Shown piece after piece: positions 35,167 through 45,862 of a stretch of DNA of 64,000 nt. Origin of the DNA: Nageia nagi. Taxonomy: Eukaryota; Pinophyta. The stretch spans positions 35,650,001 to 35,714,000 of the forward strand of contig JBITNC010000001.1 in NCBI GenBank assembly GCA_050084985.1, in the 5' to 3' direction. The notes under the pieces were generated by a model. The model made no database searches. It had not been told where the DNA came from and saw only the letters and a list, made by a program, of their open reading frames with translations. The first letter of the stretch is position 1. The number at the start of each line of letters is the position of its first letter. The position numbers were made by a program, and so were the translations under genes.

Positions 35167-37549
35167 ACATTGGAAGCTCCTTTTTACATCTTTGGTGTGG
35201 AACCTCTTCATATTGGAGGTCTTCATTCCTCATCCTACACTTCTTTGTTGAGGTAAAAGTATTGTGAAGGTATAAACATCCTTCTTTTGTTATGTTGGAT
35301 TATTGCATTATACTATTAACATATTATTTGCTATATGTTAGTTCTTTTTCTTTTTTTAAAAAAGTAGGGGAGAACAAAATATGGCTAGCACATTATTTGT
35401 TATACTAACCTCCTATGTTACTTGCAATTTTTTTCTCTAAAGTAAATAGGAGATATTATACAAATCTATGTAATATTAACACTAATTTTTAGTGTTATAT
35501 GTTAGTTCATTTTTTTAATATACATAGAACTAGCAAATTTTTTATACTAATCTCTATGTCACTATAATCTTGTAAATTAAAAAGATTGATTATATATATA
35601 AAGGGAAGGAGTATTTATTTTAAAACAATTCAATATTTTTTATTAAAAATATATACAAGTTTCAAAACAATTGCTATGTGACTCTGCGACTCTATCTTGC
35701 CTCCTCACGGCCACCTGACTCTGCCTCACCTCCTCATGCACTCTCTTCTCATGCTTGGTGTATTGCTATGCGACTCTATCTTGCCTCCTCATGGCCACTT
35801 GACTCAGTAAAATATAATTAAACTCAATAAAATTTTGAGCATCGCTCTCCTCCATGCATGTTATTCTCTCCTTTGTGAACTGTTTCGATCCCTATGGCCC
35901 TTAAGCTTGGACTGCTTGATGCTAACCCTTCTCATGGTAGTTGTAGGAAGGTGCAAGATAGTTAAACATTTGGGGCATGTTTGACTCTATGACCTAGCCC
36001 TAGTAGGCTTTCATAATATAAACTCCTTTCTGCAAACTATGTCTACATCATGCATCTTGTCAAACAATTCCCAGGCCATGTGTATTCTTTCACATTTTGC
36101 ATAAATGGCTATCAAGGCATTCACAACCACAACTTATGATGGAAAAACTAGTTTCAACTACTCTTTGATTGATGTCCATTCTAAAACCCTATTTCAAACC
36201 TCATGCCCATGTTTTGAATTTGTTGCTTAGCTTCTCTATTATTCTCTCCTATCGTACATGTGGCTGTGGCTCTAAAATGGAGCCTCTTCACCCCTTCGGT
36301 TGCACCTCTAATCATCCCTCATAGCTGACCTTCCTTCCATGTCTCCATGCTAGAAGTAATTTTCTTGGTGGGAGAGTCATGTGACTATTATAAAAAATAT
36401 AGAGTGCATGTGCTTTGTTAGCAATGATATGACATGAATAACCCACCCAATCAACCCTTTCTTGGCAAGTCGTGACCCCTTCCTCCTCTATCTCGTGTTT
36501 GCCTTGAGGATAAAAGGTGCTCGATGCATGCCATTCCAACATCATGTCTCCTTGCATGACACCCCAAGTGGTCCTATGGCTTCCTTCTCCCTTGAACACT
36601 GATTACTTGCGAGTTACCTTTTTTTATTATTTTTTTCTTGGCTTGCACATTTTATAAAACCTATGAGAGCCATCATTAAAGAACCTAAAACTTTTGATTT
36701 TTCACCAAGAGGATACTCCAAATTTAAAGCACTTTGCCTTGCCCATCATAAAATCTAACTAAGAATGCATAAAAGGTCAAATACGCATTAATGGTTGAGT
36801 AAAGAATTTTTTTACCTAAAATAAACACTTACTTTACTACTTTCTAAAAGATTTCTACTAAGTGTTTAAAGAGTTAGAGATATAATTTATTAGTATACTA
36901 AGGCTATTTTTTAGTACTTTGAAAGTTTTTGAACCTTAAAAAGGAGAGGGATCATTATTTTTAATTAAATAAGGGGGAATTATTTGTTGAGAATGCATAC
37001 CTATGAAATTTTAAAATTTCTTGGATACATGACTATTTTTGATCTCTCTAAATCATTCATTTATAATTAAGTATTTATCTTTTTTTAAGATAAACTTATA
37101 CAAATTAAAAAGAAATGATGAATGCTTATTAATGATGCATATTCAATTTTTTAAGTTATGGGATTGATGCATGCTAAGTACTCTCTTATTCAAAGTTAAT
37201 GAACTTGTGCAAATTATGACATTTCTATCCTTATGCAAAGTAAACTTAATTAATGATGCATGCTTATGCTTAAGTATTTATTATTTTTGCAATGTAAACT
37301 TGTGCAAATTATCGACCCATGTAAAGATGTTCTTTAGGGGTTAGTAAACAAAACCCATTAGACACTTCGGTTTCAAATTGAATGAATTATTTTTTTATAT
37401 TTTTTACTTCATGTTTCATTTATTACTTCATTTGCTTATGCAAAGAAAAATGCAAACATTGATATGAGCAACTCCCTAAAATAAATACATTTGCATGTAC
37501 ATTCCATAACATAACTTGTTTGGAGAGCCATGAGGTGACGATAGGTAGA
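35167..37549 (+). other. Non-coding leader of copia A, left part
   Basis: No element protein is encoded here. A duplication of about 85 bp with atcttgcctcctca and gactc words occurs at 35681-35815. The right 300 bp match 62101-62337 in B, while the middle does not, so the leader core is hypervariable between copies. A minus-strand frame at 36312-36599 (95 codons) matches nothing I recognise and is absent from B. Confidence 0.6.
37545..37549. repeat. Target site duplication GTAGA, left
   Basis: GTAGA directly precedes the LTR at 37550 and recurs at 45858-45862 after the other LTR. The empty site is seen in element B as aagtagattggagcc near 62331. Confidence 0.95.
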
Positions 37550-38402
37550 TGTTTACAAATAAAATTGAGCGTGCAAATAAATAAATAGACAAATATATAC
37601 AAACTCAATATTATCTGTATTTGAGCTACGGATAGCAATTTATTCTAAATAGCAATAAATAAAATAACCAATTCAGAAATGTAATTGTACCAACCAAGAC
37701 TGTAATTTGTGTACTTACCTCACGGAACGTACCTGACAACAAAAGATGAAGATATTGGTGATGTACTGATAATGAGCTACCTTTCCAACAACATAGTGAC
37801 CTATGAAGATGCAAAAAGAGGATCGTGAGCGGTCCGTTTCAGTGATATAAGAGCACCGACGGTGTTCTTTGGTTCATAAAGGAGCACCGACGACCTTCGT
37901 TTGATGATTCTTAACTTCTCGATCAAGTCCAAAACTTCAATACGGATGTCTTAGATAGCAGTGTGATATCAGAATAGATCGTAGATGTCAGGATAGCTCA
38001 CGAAAGGAAGCACACAAACCATAGCCTTGTAGGCGGTACCAAGAGATACCTTAAGGGGTTGCCACTTACAAGACCATATGCAAGATCGTGTGTATCCTTG
38101 TTATGTGGACTTACTATTAGATCCCTTATTTATATAGATAATAGATAATACAACCCATGGGTCGGCATGCATCTACATAAATAAGGCTAATTCACAATAT
38201 TCAAGATAAACACACCAATAAATAAGATAATTCATGCAATATTCAAGATAATCCATGAATATTCAAGATAATCATTATAAAATTCATATTCAAGACAAAC
38301 ATTGATATTATCACTTTAATACATTCAAGACATATATTTAGGCCAAGCATATTTCATTAATTTATTGATTTAAAAACATAAATTCATTTTTATGTGTTAA
38401 CA
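37550..38402 (-). repeat. 3' LTR of the nested gypsy element (853 bp)
   Basis: It starts tgtttacaaataaaattg and ends gtgttaaca. Its partner is 45005-45857. On the minus strand a TATA box (TATATAAAT) lies at 38136-38128. The word aatattcaagata is repeated several times at about 38198-38280. Compared with the partner I count about 29 substitutions, 28 of them transitions, and two one-base indels. Confidence 0.95.
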
Positions 38403-38415
38403 AATGCCCCACTTT
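38403..38415 (-). other. Polypurine tract of the nested gypsy element
   Basis: The minus strand reads AAAGTGGGGCATT directly before the LTR start TGTTAACAC. It is close to the tract of the relic at 5385-15165. Confidence 0.85.
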
Positions 38416-38639
38416 GGATGTGAAATCGAAAGAAATATGAGGTGAGTTGAGATTAGTGAAAACACAATATCATAGCAAACAATTTGATAAGCAATAATAG
38501 ACACTAACCATTCTAAACTTAAACAACATCATGACAAAGCTTATTAGTACTAGATATGGGTTGAGAAAACTTTCTTTTGATATTACCTTGGGCATGTTTG
38601 CCCCTTGCATTTTACCATAGAAGGTGATAGCCTGATATA

Positions 38640-39072
38640 TCTGATAATTTGATAATCTTGCCGCAATGCTGATGACCCATGATAACAAACCTGACAACAT
38701 GCATGACAATGACCTGACAGACAAATTGACAAGACCACATCACAAGATGAGACATGATAACCATGAAGACACACATGACGACCTGATGACAACTTGACAA
38801 GACCACATCACAAGATAAGACATGACAACACAATGACAACACACATGACCACATCACAAGACAAGACATGATAACCATGACCACACACAGGGGAGAGCTA
38901 AGTTCCATACAACTGAGACTTCGCACCAAGAGGTATGCTGCAGTTGCATAAGAACTGAACTCTACAAAACAAATGATAAGCTGATAGTGGAGAGCTAAGT
39001 TCCACACAACTGAGACTTCGCACCAAGAGGTATGCTGCAGTTGCATAAGAACCGAACTTCACAAAATAATGA
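38640..39072. repeat. Direct repeats next to the 41-bp array
   Basis: A unit of about 106 bp, with 'gagacttcgcaccaagaggt' and 'tatgctgcagttgcataaga', occurs twice (about 38887-38992 and 38993-39070). To its left, words such as gacaagaccacatcacaaga and acatgataaccatgaagaca recur between 38725 and 38885. Together with the array at 39079 this is the repeat-rich 3' untranslated region of the element. Confidence 0.8.
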
Positions 39073-39078
39073 TAAACT

Positions 39079-39692
39079 GATGGAGCTGAAACTCCACCAA
39101 GAGGCATGATAAGTTGATAACGGGAGCTGGGAATCCACCAAGAGACATGATAAGCTAATAATGGGAGCTAGAACTCCACAAGAGACATGATAAGCTGACA
39201 ATGGGAGCTGGAACTCCACCCATAGGCATGATAAGCTGATAACAGGAGCTGGGACTCCACCAAGAGACATGATAACCTGATAATGGGAGCTAGAACTCCA
39301 CCAAGAGACATGATAAGCTAATAATGGGAGCTGAAACTCCATCCATAGGTATGATAAGCTGATGAGGGAGCTGGAACTCCACCAAGAGACATGATAAGCT
39401 GATAATGGGAGCTGGAACTCCACCCATAGGCATGATAAGCTGATAATGGGAGTTGGGACTCCACCAAGAGATGTGATAGGCCGATAATGGGAGCTGGAAC
39501 TCCACCCATAGGCATGATAAGCTGATAACAAGAGCTGGGACTCCACCAAGAGACATGATAAGCTGATAATGGGAGCTGGGACTCTACCAAGAGACATGAT
39601 AAGTTGATAATGGGAGTTGGAACTCCACCCATAGGCATGATAAGCTGATAATGGGAGCTGGAACTCCACCCATAGGCATGATAAGCTGATAA
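39079..39692. repeat. 41-bp tandem array, about 15 copies
   Basis: A typical unit is ggagctggaactccacccat plus aggcatgataagctgataatg. Two versions alternate irregularly: one with 'cacccataggcat' and one with 'caccaagagacat'. Each unit carries the imperfect palindrome ggagctggaactcc. Because 41 is not a multiple of three and stops are rare on the minus strand, long repetitive frames appear in all three minus-strand phases (for example 39669-38995). They are by-products and not genes. Confidence 0.97.
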
Positions 39693-40010
39693 CACAACCC
39701 TACAAACATGAGATTCAAAGCAATATTATCCTGGATATAACATTGATCAAACACCTATGATGTACCTATGATACTTGGATAAGCTAATTTACTAGATAAA
39801 GGAATGCAGGCGATCCTTTTTGAAAGATTTAGAACATCGATGGTCTTCATCTAAGATCGTAGGCAGTCCTTTTCTTGAGGATTCATCGAAAACTATGAAG
39901 ATCAGGTCCCTACGAATCACCCCTAGATTCTAGATTGATACCTGGTTGCTTGTCCACATACACCGAATGCTCAAATCAAAATTTGTCTTGAAGTGTGTGC
40001 CCTAACCTTT

Positions 40011-40020
40011 CTATAAAAGG
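40011..40020 (+). promoter_or_regulatory. TATA box of the PMD gene
   Basis: ctataaaagg is a good plant TATA box, about 620 bases upstream of the PMD start codon and 226 bases before the 5'-UTR intron. It lies on the strand opposite to the element's own LTR promoter, so the PMD gene seems to have its own promoter. Confidence 0.65.
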
Positions 40021-40236
40021 GGCCCCACCCTTCCTCATTTGATCACACTATCATTTTCATAGCTTAGAGCATCTTAGAGCTTGGAAGACTGAGTCAGAGA
40101 GGTTTAGCTGGTGATTTTATCGCTATCACAAGGTGATATTTCTTGTACTACTGTGCTGCACACTATGGCCCTGCCAATCACACACCAAGATGGACACAGA
40201 GCTACCTTGGTGGCTGATTCTCCTACCGATCATTAG

Positions 40237-40617
40237 GTACATTGCATCTCTTACCTTTTCCTTGCTATGCTTTTGCTTATCTTCTGATTTTAGCTACCTA
40301 CATATTGGTTTTTCAAATTGCCCCTAGGGTTTTCCTGTTGAATACCCTAGCCCATCATTTTTACCTTTTCATTCTATTTTTCAAATTTTTGGTATCATGG
40401 CTGTACTATGCTCATCCGTACGAACCTGTACCCTAAATTTTGTCAACCTTTGTGCACGAAAATAGGACCATTGGCGATCCTTTCTGCCCTAGTTTGGATT
40501 GTGGGTGGTCCTTTTTACCTGATCTAGACCATGGGTGGTCCTTTTTACCAGTACTATTTTTGCTATTTTTGTTTCATATCTGATACTAACTTGCTTTCTA
40601 TCACTCTTTTCTTGTAG
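40237..40617 (+). other. Predicted 5'-UTR intron of the PMD gene
   Basis: The donor is attag/gtacat and the acceptor is ttttcttgtag/aat. A perfect tactaac branch sequence at 40583-40589 lies 28 bases before the acceptor within a T-rich tract. The intron is 381 bp. Upstream in the PMD phase there is a stop at the junction, so this part is untranslated. Confidence 0.65.
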
Positions 40618-40632
40618 AATCGTTCATACCTT

Positions 40633-42428
40633 ATGCGACCATCTCGCAAAAGTGCCGCCTTCACCACTGCCCAACAGTGGCCGCAAACTGATGAAGCCCG
40701 GAGTATACTAGAGGACATTTCCTTCAACTACCTTGCATTTACTAATTATGTGTTTCATGACTGCAACATGTTGACAGCTTTGATGGAGAAGTGGGATCCA
40801 AACTCCAACACCTTTCACCTTCCGACTAGTGAGATCACTGTGACATTAGAGGATATCTACAGGATCACTAGACTTCCTATCAGGGGAAGGCTAGTGAACA
40901 TGGTTCCTATTCCCAGCCTGGAATAGGTAAAGGTATGGGCTACATGGTTGATAGGGTCAGATGAAGTAAATCATAGGAAGAGGGGTGTGTCCCTAGTGAG
41001 ACATGTGTCAGAGCATCCTTTAGCACGGGGTGACCTATGGATGAGGCTCCTCATTGCCTACCTTCTGGATGCTATTGTCTACCCGGACAAGAGTCGTGAG
41101 ACCTTCCATGTAGGCATGGTTCCTATCATATGGGACATGGTGACACACAGGCAGTGGTATGCATGGTGCCCTGCGATACTGGCACAACTCTATCATGACC
41201 TCCATGGCTTTGCAAAGGTGGAGAGAGGGGGGAGACAAGTAGCTCATTCTATGATACTATAGGTGTGGGCATATGATCACATCATCATTTCTAGACCGAC
41301 GACGTTGCCCCTAGACCAGCTAGATGATGTACCCACCTAGCAATAGTGGGCGACGATAGAGGGACTAGATTTTCCTAGCGTGGACCTAGAGGGATGGTGG
41401 GTACGGTTTGACCTACTACAGGAGGCATAGATATACTAGCGTCCCTATCGAGGAGGTGTACCAGAGTGGGAGGAGGACATACAAGAGATGGCATGGGTGA
41501 GACACCCTACATACGTATAGGCACGTAGGGCACTAGTGGAGCCGTACAGGCTAGAGCAAGTACTCCATCAGTTTGGCCTCCAGCAGGGTATACCGAATGA
41601 CTGCAGGATAGTGGTGCACTACTACCATAGCAGGCACCTCCCAGAGGACTCTGAGCCAGTACTTGACTGGGACTTAGATTGGGAGTCCCCTAGCGAGGAC
41701 TCTGACTATGGGGTCGATGATGACATAGATGGACCTAATCACATAGAGGACTATCTAGATTGGTGGAGGACACACCGTCCTCACCACATAGGTATTCATG
41801 ATGTTGACTCGGGTGATGATACATGGGAGGATGAAGACACGGGAGACATACAGACCAGATGGGATGCTCCCTTCATGGTAGGAGGGTGGGGAGGAGAGAG
41901 TAGCCTGACATATGCTCGTGACACATCTTTAGATGCAGGTCATGACGATAATGAGGAGACTGATCCAGACCAGGATGAGTATGAACCTGAGTATGAGACG
42001 GATACAGATTGGGAGGAGGAAGACTACGATGAGGATGATGATGGTAACCTATTTTCTCTTTTGCTTTGCTTTGATTTTCTACTTTTTATGATATGCCAAG
42101 GATTAACATGATATGTTTATGCTATGTCACAGATCTTGACGTCGAGATGGTTAGGCTATGTGGTCAAATCAGTCAGAAGGATGAGGAAATTAGAGAGCTA
42201 CAAGGTCATCTATGATTCGGAGGAGGAGATTATATTGGGATCTATCAGGACCTACAGGTAGCCAACAAGAAGATCAAGACCCTCTATGAGCAGCTTCGCT
42301 AGGTCGAGAGATAGATCGACGAGGAGAAGGCACGCGCAGAGAAGTATAAGGCACGATGCGGGGGTGGCACATCTAGCAGGGCTACTAGCTCTAGTGTAGG
42401 GGGAGGGGGCTTTAGTAGGAGATTCTAG
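40633..42428 (+). pseudogene. Plant mobile domain (PMD) gene inside the nested gypsy element
   Basis: Two exons, 40633-42043 and 42133-42428, give 569 codons (final stop included) in one phase. Residues about 45-90 hold the PMD core: L-M-E-K-W-D, N-T-F-H-L-P, S-E-I-T-V-T-L-E-D-I-Y-R and L-P-I-R-G. Around residues 160-215 come P-I-I-W-D-M and V-W-A-Y-D-H-I-I. Residues 340-470 are very acidic, exon 3 encodes a coiled coil (V-R-L-C-G-Q-I-S-Q-K-D-E-E-I-R-E-L-Q) and the end is Gly/Ser-rich. There is no frameshift, but ten premature stops: TAG at 40924, 41260, 41338, 41344, 41428, 41437, 41518, 42300 and 42312, and TGA at 42213. Each can come from CAG or CGA by one C-to-T change. Cellular PMD proteins act in silencing and meristem maintenance; the role in an element is unknown. 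Confidence 0.85.
42044..42132 (+). other. Predicted 89-bp intron of the PMD gene
   Basis: The donor gatgatg/gtaacc follows the acidic region and the acceptor is atgtcacag/atcttg. Removing it joins the acidic tail in phase to the coiled coil in the next exon, whereas reading through runs into a hydrophobic tail and a stop at 42109-42111. The phase match across exon 3 to its final TAG at 42426 supports the intron. Confidence 0.8.
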
Positions 42429-42462
42429 GTCATTCTATGTGATCTCATCCAGTTGTATTGTA

Positions 42463-42468
42463 AATAAA
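42463..42468 (+). terminator. Poly(A) signal of the PMD gene
   Basis: aataaa lies 35 bases after the final stop codon in an AT-rich stretch (ttgtattgtaaataaaaac). Confidence 0.55.
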
Positions 42469-42879
42469 AACATTTTGATCATGATATATATATGAAACAT
42501 AAATTTTGGTACCTGATTTGCTCTTGTGCATGTACTTGTGATGAATGAAATTGATGTTTCATGATTCTTGCAAATGAACGCCAATGACATGACCTGAAAT
42601 TCTGACTTCTCACACTGCAGGAGGAATTGGAATCTTTTGACTTTCTCCTATTTTCCACTAAAAGAGGACCACTGATGATCCTATTAGCACGAAATACAAT
42701 ATCAATGCTCCTGTTATGATGTCATGAAGCCCCCCAATCTCTTGACCATGACATTCGTTAGTGCTCTGAACTGACTGCTAGCTTCTTTCTTCTCTCTCTT
42801 TTTTTTATATTGATCTACCAAATGATACCCTAGAGGGCCTAGGGCTCCCACTGGTGCTAGCCTCATTCTGTCGTCCCTC

Positions 42880-44982
42880 TGACTATCTTTCTGATATCTT
42901 GATTCCTTTTGTCATGTGCCCCTGGGAAAATAGTATTCTGATATTATGCTGCGGCATGGGGTTCTTATATATCCCCAACTTTTCGTTATCTGTGTGTACT
43001 GGAGCCTTTTTCTTTTCTTCTGGCTTATTGAATGAGATAGCCTTCTTATCTACTAAATCTTGAATAATATCTCTGAATTTTTGACATTCACACTTTTTAT
43101 GGCCATGACCCCTATGATATCTGCAAAATTCTCCTGTAGTTCTTGTGTTTCTTTGATTTATCGGTGGTAACTGGATCAAACCTCTTTGCACCAATGACTG
43201 CAACAACTCATCATGGTCTTCAGTAACTTTAGCATATACTCTAGGGGTCCTTTATTTTGTGAGTTCTTACGACTCTTTATTTGCTACAACTATAGCTATC
43301 ACTTTGGCTGATACCAATTTTTCATCTTTCTTATGCCCCCATAAACCAATTTTCATCAAGTGTCTCTCTTTTCGAATCATGGATAAGATCATTTTTGCGA
43401 GGGGTTGTTCTAGATAATTGAAAAATTTGAGCATTACCTCATCTCTTAGTGACTTTATCAACATTTGTTTCAACTCTTTTTCACTTAGCACTATGTATGT
43501 AGCCACTTTTTTCCAAGCTGCTACAAACTCTTCAAATGATTGGCTCTTCCCTTGTCTCATTCTAGCCAAATCCATGATAGCAAGTTTTTTCTTTATGCTG
43601 TGCTAATACTGATCCAAGAATTCCTATTTTAACTATCTATAGCTAGTAATACTTTGGTTCTTTAAGTCATAAAACCATTCTAAAGCTTCTTCCCTAAACT
43701 GAGCTGAAATAACCTAGCTAACATATCCTCATCTTGAAGGTGTCTACATGCTGCCTCTTCAAAAATTGTGATGTGCATCCTTGGATCACTTATACCATCG
43801 TACTTGTTGAATTCGATGTCTTCTCCTTCCCATGTTCTTCTTCTGATTCTTGTGCAAAGAGGATGATTTTTTGCTAGATATTTATTTGCTTTTTCGTCAT
43901 GTAATAACATTAACTTTTTGAGCTGCTTGGCCATTGCTTGAAGCTGGGCCATTCTTTGTTCTACTATTTCTTTTTGCCTTTATTTTTCTATGTCATCCTA
44001 ATCTAACTTTTCTTTGGGGTTTTACACCCTTCTGTCTCTTCTTCTTTCTCCTGATCTGATGTTCCTGGGGTGAATCTTAAATTCTGTTCCCTCCATTCCT
44101 GTACTAGTTGCATTTCTAATTCTCTTATGATGATCTCTTTTGTGCATGATTGCGATTTTTGATAAGATCCTGTGCTGATAACCCTTCTTACTTCTGCTTC
44201 TTTAATCTCGTTCTCTCGATCTGACCAATAGGGATAAGCATCAACCAATCTCTGTGCTATAGAGTCCATTTCAAGTTCTATCTCTAACTCATCATCTAAT
44301 TCTTCATCAAAATGTATCATTTCCTCTTCATCTGAATATTCATTATTCATTTCTTCCTGCATTATTGCTTCATGATTTCTAACACATTCAACAAGGGTTA
44401 GAGATGACATAGACTCACACATATTTGTTTTAATATCCCTAGGAGTGGAAGTTTGTTGGTTAAAGCATGGCACATAAATTTTTCACGATCTTCTATAATA
44501 GTCATAGTTGGTTTGATAAAAGATGCTCTAATGATTGATGTGAGATTGTTTGTAGTTTTGAATTTCCATAAATAGTGAAAAGAATATGCTGTACTAGTGT
44601 CTGTAGCAAATTTGTAGAACATCCCAAAATCTTTCATAAACTATTGCACTAACCTAAGTTTTTCCTCGGTAAGGTTCTAGCTATTGAATCTATTAGGTCG
44701 GTATAGGGTTATTGATAACTCTTTTTTGAACATTTGGCTAATATTTTCTAGGGTTTCACCATTGAAACTATCATTATCTTCGGAATCACCATGATAGGAT
44801 TCCTCATCCGGAAGTTTATCTTTAATAATCCAAGGAGCACTTTCCTTATTTAGTCTAGCACTTTTCCTAGTTGGCTCTGTTCCTTTCCATGTTTTTCTTT
44901 TCCTCTTAGGTGATGATTGAACTAATGAAGAATAATCTGAAAATTCATCTATATCTTTGTTCATTTTTGAATTAGAAAGCAT
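42880..44982 (-). pseudogene. Gag of the nested gypsy element, frameshifted
   Basis: It starts at ATG 44982, a few bases inside the primer site. The N-terminal 300 codons are rich in acidic and Ser residues, with K-R-K-R-K and M-D-S-I-A-Q-R-L (44982-44003). Frame 43952-43680 has E-F-N-K-Y-D-G-I-S-D-P and L-A-R-L-F-Q-L-S-L-G-K, the capsid-like retrotransposon gag domain. Frame 43575-43267 continues with R-Q-G-K-S-Q-S-F-E-E-F. Frame 43206-42883 holds C-R-Y-H-R-G-H-G-H-K-K-C-E-C, the unusual finger of Tat-lineage gag. Frames differ, so indels have broken it. Gag would package the RNA. The end of gag lies about 450 bases from the end of the convergent PMD gene. Confidence 0.8.
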
Positions 44983-44984
44983 GT

Positions 44985-45002
44985 TTCATGTCGGGTTCAC
45001 CA
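44985..45002 (-). other. Primer-binding site of the nested gypsy element
   Basis: The minus strand reads TGGTGAACCCGACATGAA two bases inside the LTR edge. It begins with the expected TGG (complement of CCA). I cannot name the tRNA; it is not the iMet type used by the copia elements here. Confidence 0.7.
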
Positions 45003-45004
45003 AA

Positions 45005-45857
45005 TGTTTACAAATAAAATTGAGCGTGCAAATAAATAAATAGACAAATATCTACAAACTCAATATTATCTGTATTTAAGCTACAGATAACAATTTATTC
45101 TAAATAGCAATAAATAAAATAACCAATTCAGAAATGTAATTGTACCAACCAAGACTGTAATTTGTGTACTTACCTCATGGAATGTACCTGACAACGAAAG
45201 ATGAAGATATTGGCGATGTACTGATAATGAGCTGCCTTTCCAACAATGTAGTGACCTATGAAGATGCAAAAAGAGGACCGTGGGTGGTCCGTTTCAGTGA
45301 TATAAGAGCACCGACGGTGTTCTTTGGTTCATAAAGGAGCACCGATGGCCTTCATTTGATGATTCTTAACTTCTCGATCAAGTCCAGAACTTCAATACGG
45401 ATGTCTCAGATAGCAGTGTGATATCAGAATAGATCATGGATGTCAGGATAGCTTGCGAAAGGAAGCACACAAACCATAGCCTTGTAGGTGGTACCAAGAG
45501 ATACCTTAAGGGGTTGCCACTTACAAGACCATACGCGGGATCGTGTGTATCCTTATTATGTGGACTTACTATTAGATCCCTTATTTATATAGATAATAGA
45601 TAATACAACCCATGGGTCGGCATGCATCTACATAAATAAGGCTAATTCACAATATTCAAGATAAACACACCAATAAACAAGATAATTCATGCAATATTCA
45701 AGATAATCCATGCAATATTCAAGATAATCATTATAAAATTCATATTCAAGACAAACATTGATATTATCACTTTAATACATTCAAGACATATATTTAGGCC
45801 AAGCATATTTCATTAATTTATTGATTTAAAAACATAATTCATTTTTATGTGTTAACA
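45005..45857 (-). repeat. 5' LTR of the nested gypsy element (853 bp)
   Basis: It is the partner of 37550-38402 with the same ends. The minus-strand TATA box TATATAAAT is at 45591-45583. It would drive gag on the minus strand. Confidence 0.95.
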
Positions 45858-45862
45858 GTAGA
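45858..45862. repeat. Target site duplication GTAGA, right
   Basis: This is the second copy of GTAGA, directly after the LTR end ttaaca. The interrupted copia A sequence resumes with ctagagcctttaagttc. Confidence 0.95.

Larger units (their letters stand above)
37550..45857 (-). mobile_element. Complete Tat-like gypsy element with gag and an antisense PMD gene, no pol
   Basis: LTRs 37550-38402 and 45005-45857 are each 853 bp and flanked by GTAGA duplications. On the minus strand the order is 5' LTR, primer site (45002-44985), gag (44982 to about 42880), antisense PMD gene (42468-40011), tandem repeats (39692-38640), polypurine tract (38415-38403) and 3' LTR. Between gag and the 3' LTR there is no protease, RT, RNase H or integrase. 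It is thus a terminal-repeat-plus-gag element that needed pol in trans. LTR divergence is about 3.4 per cent by hand alignment. It sits inside the leader of copia A. Confidence 0.93.

Noticed and set aside
39079-39692. CRISPR-like array
   Set aside because: Units are contiguous with no unique spacers, and the context is a plant retrotransposon.
38995-39695. Three long overlapping minus-strand frames of up to 224 codons with repeated Ser/Tyr/Trp text
   Set aside because: They come from the 41-bp array. Since 41 is not divisible by three, all phases are open in turn; there is no start context and no domain.
40633-42428. PMD gene as an ordinary host gene that a retrotransposon inserted next to
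   Set aside because: It lies between LTRs with a shared target duplication, with the element's gag on one side and its 3' repeats and purine tract on the other. Two older copies have the same placement.
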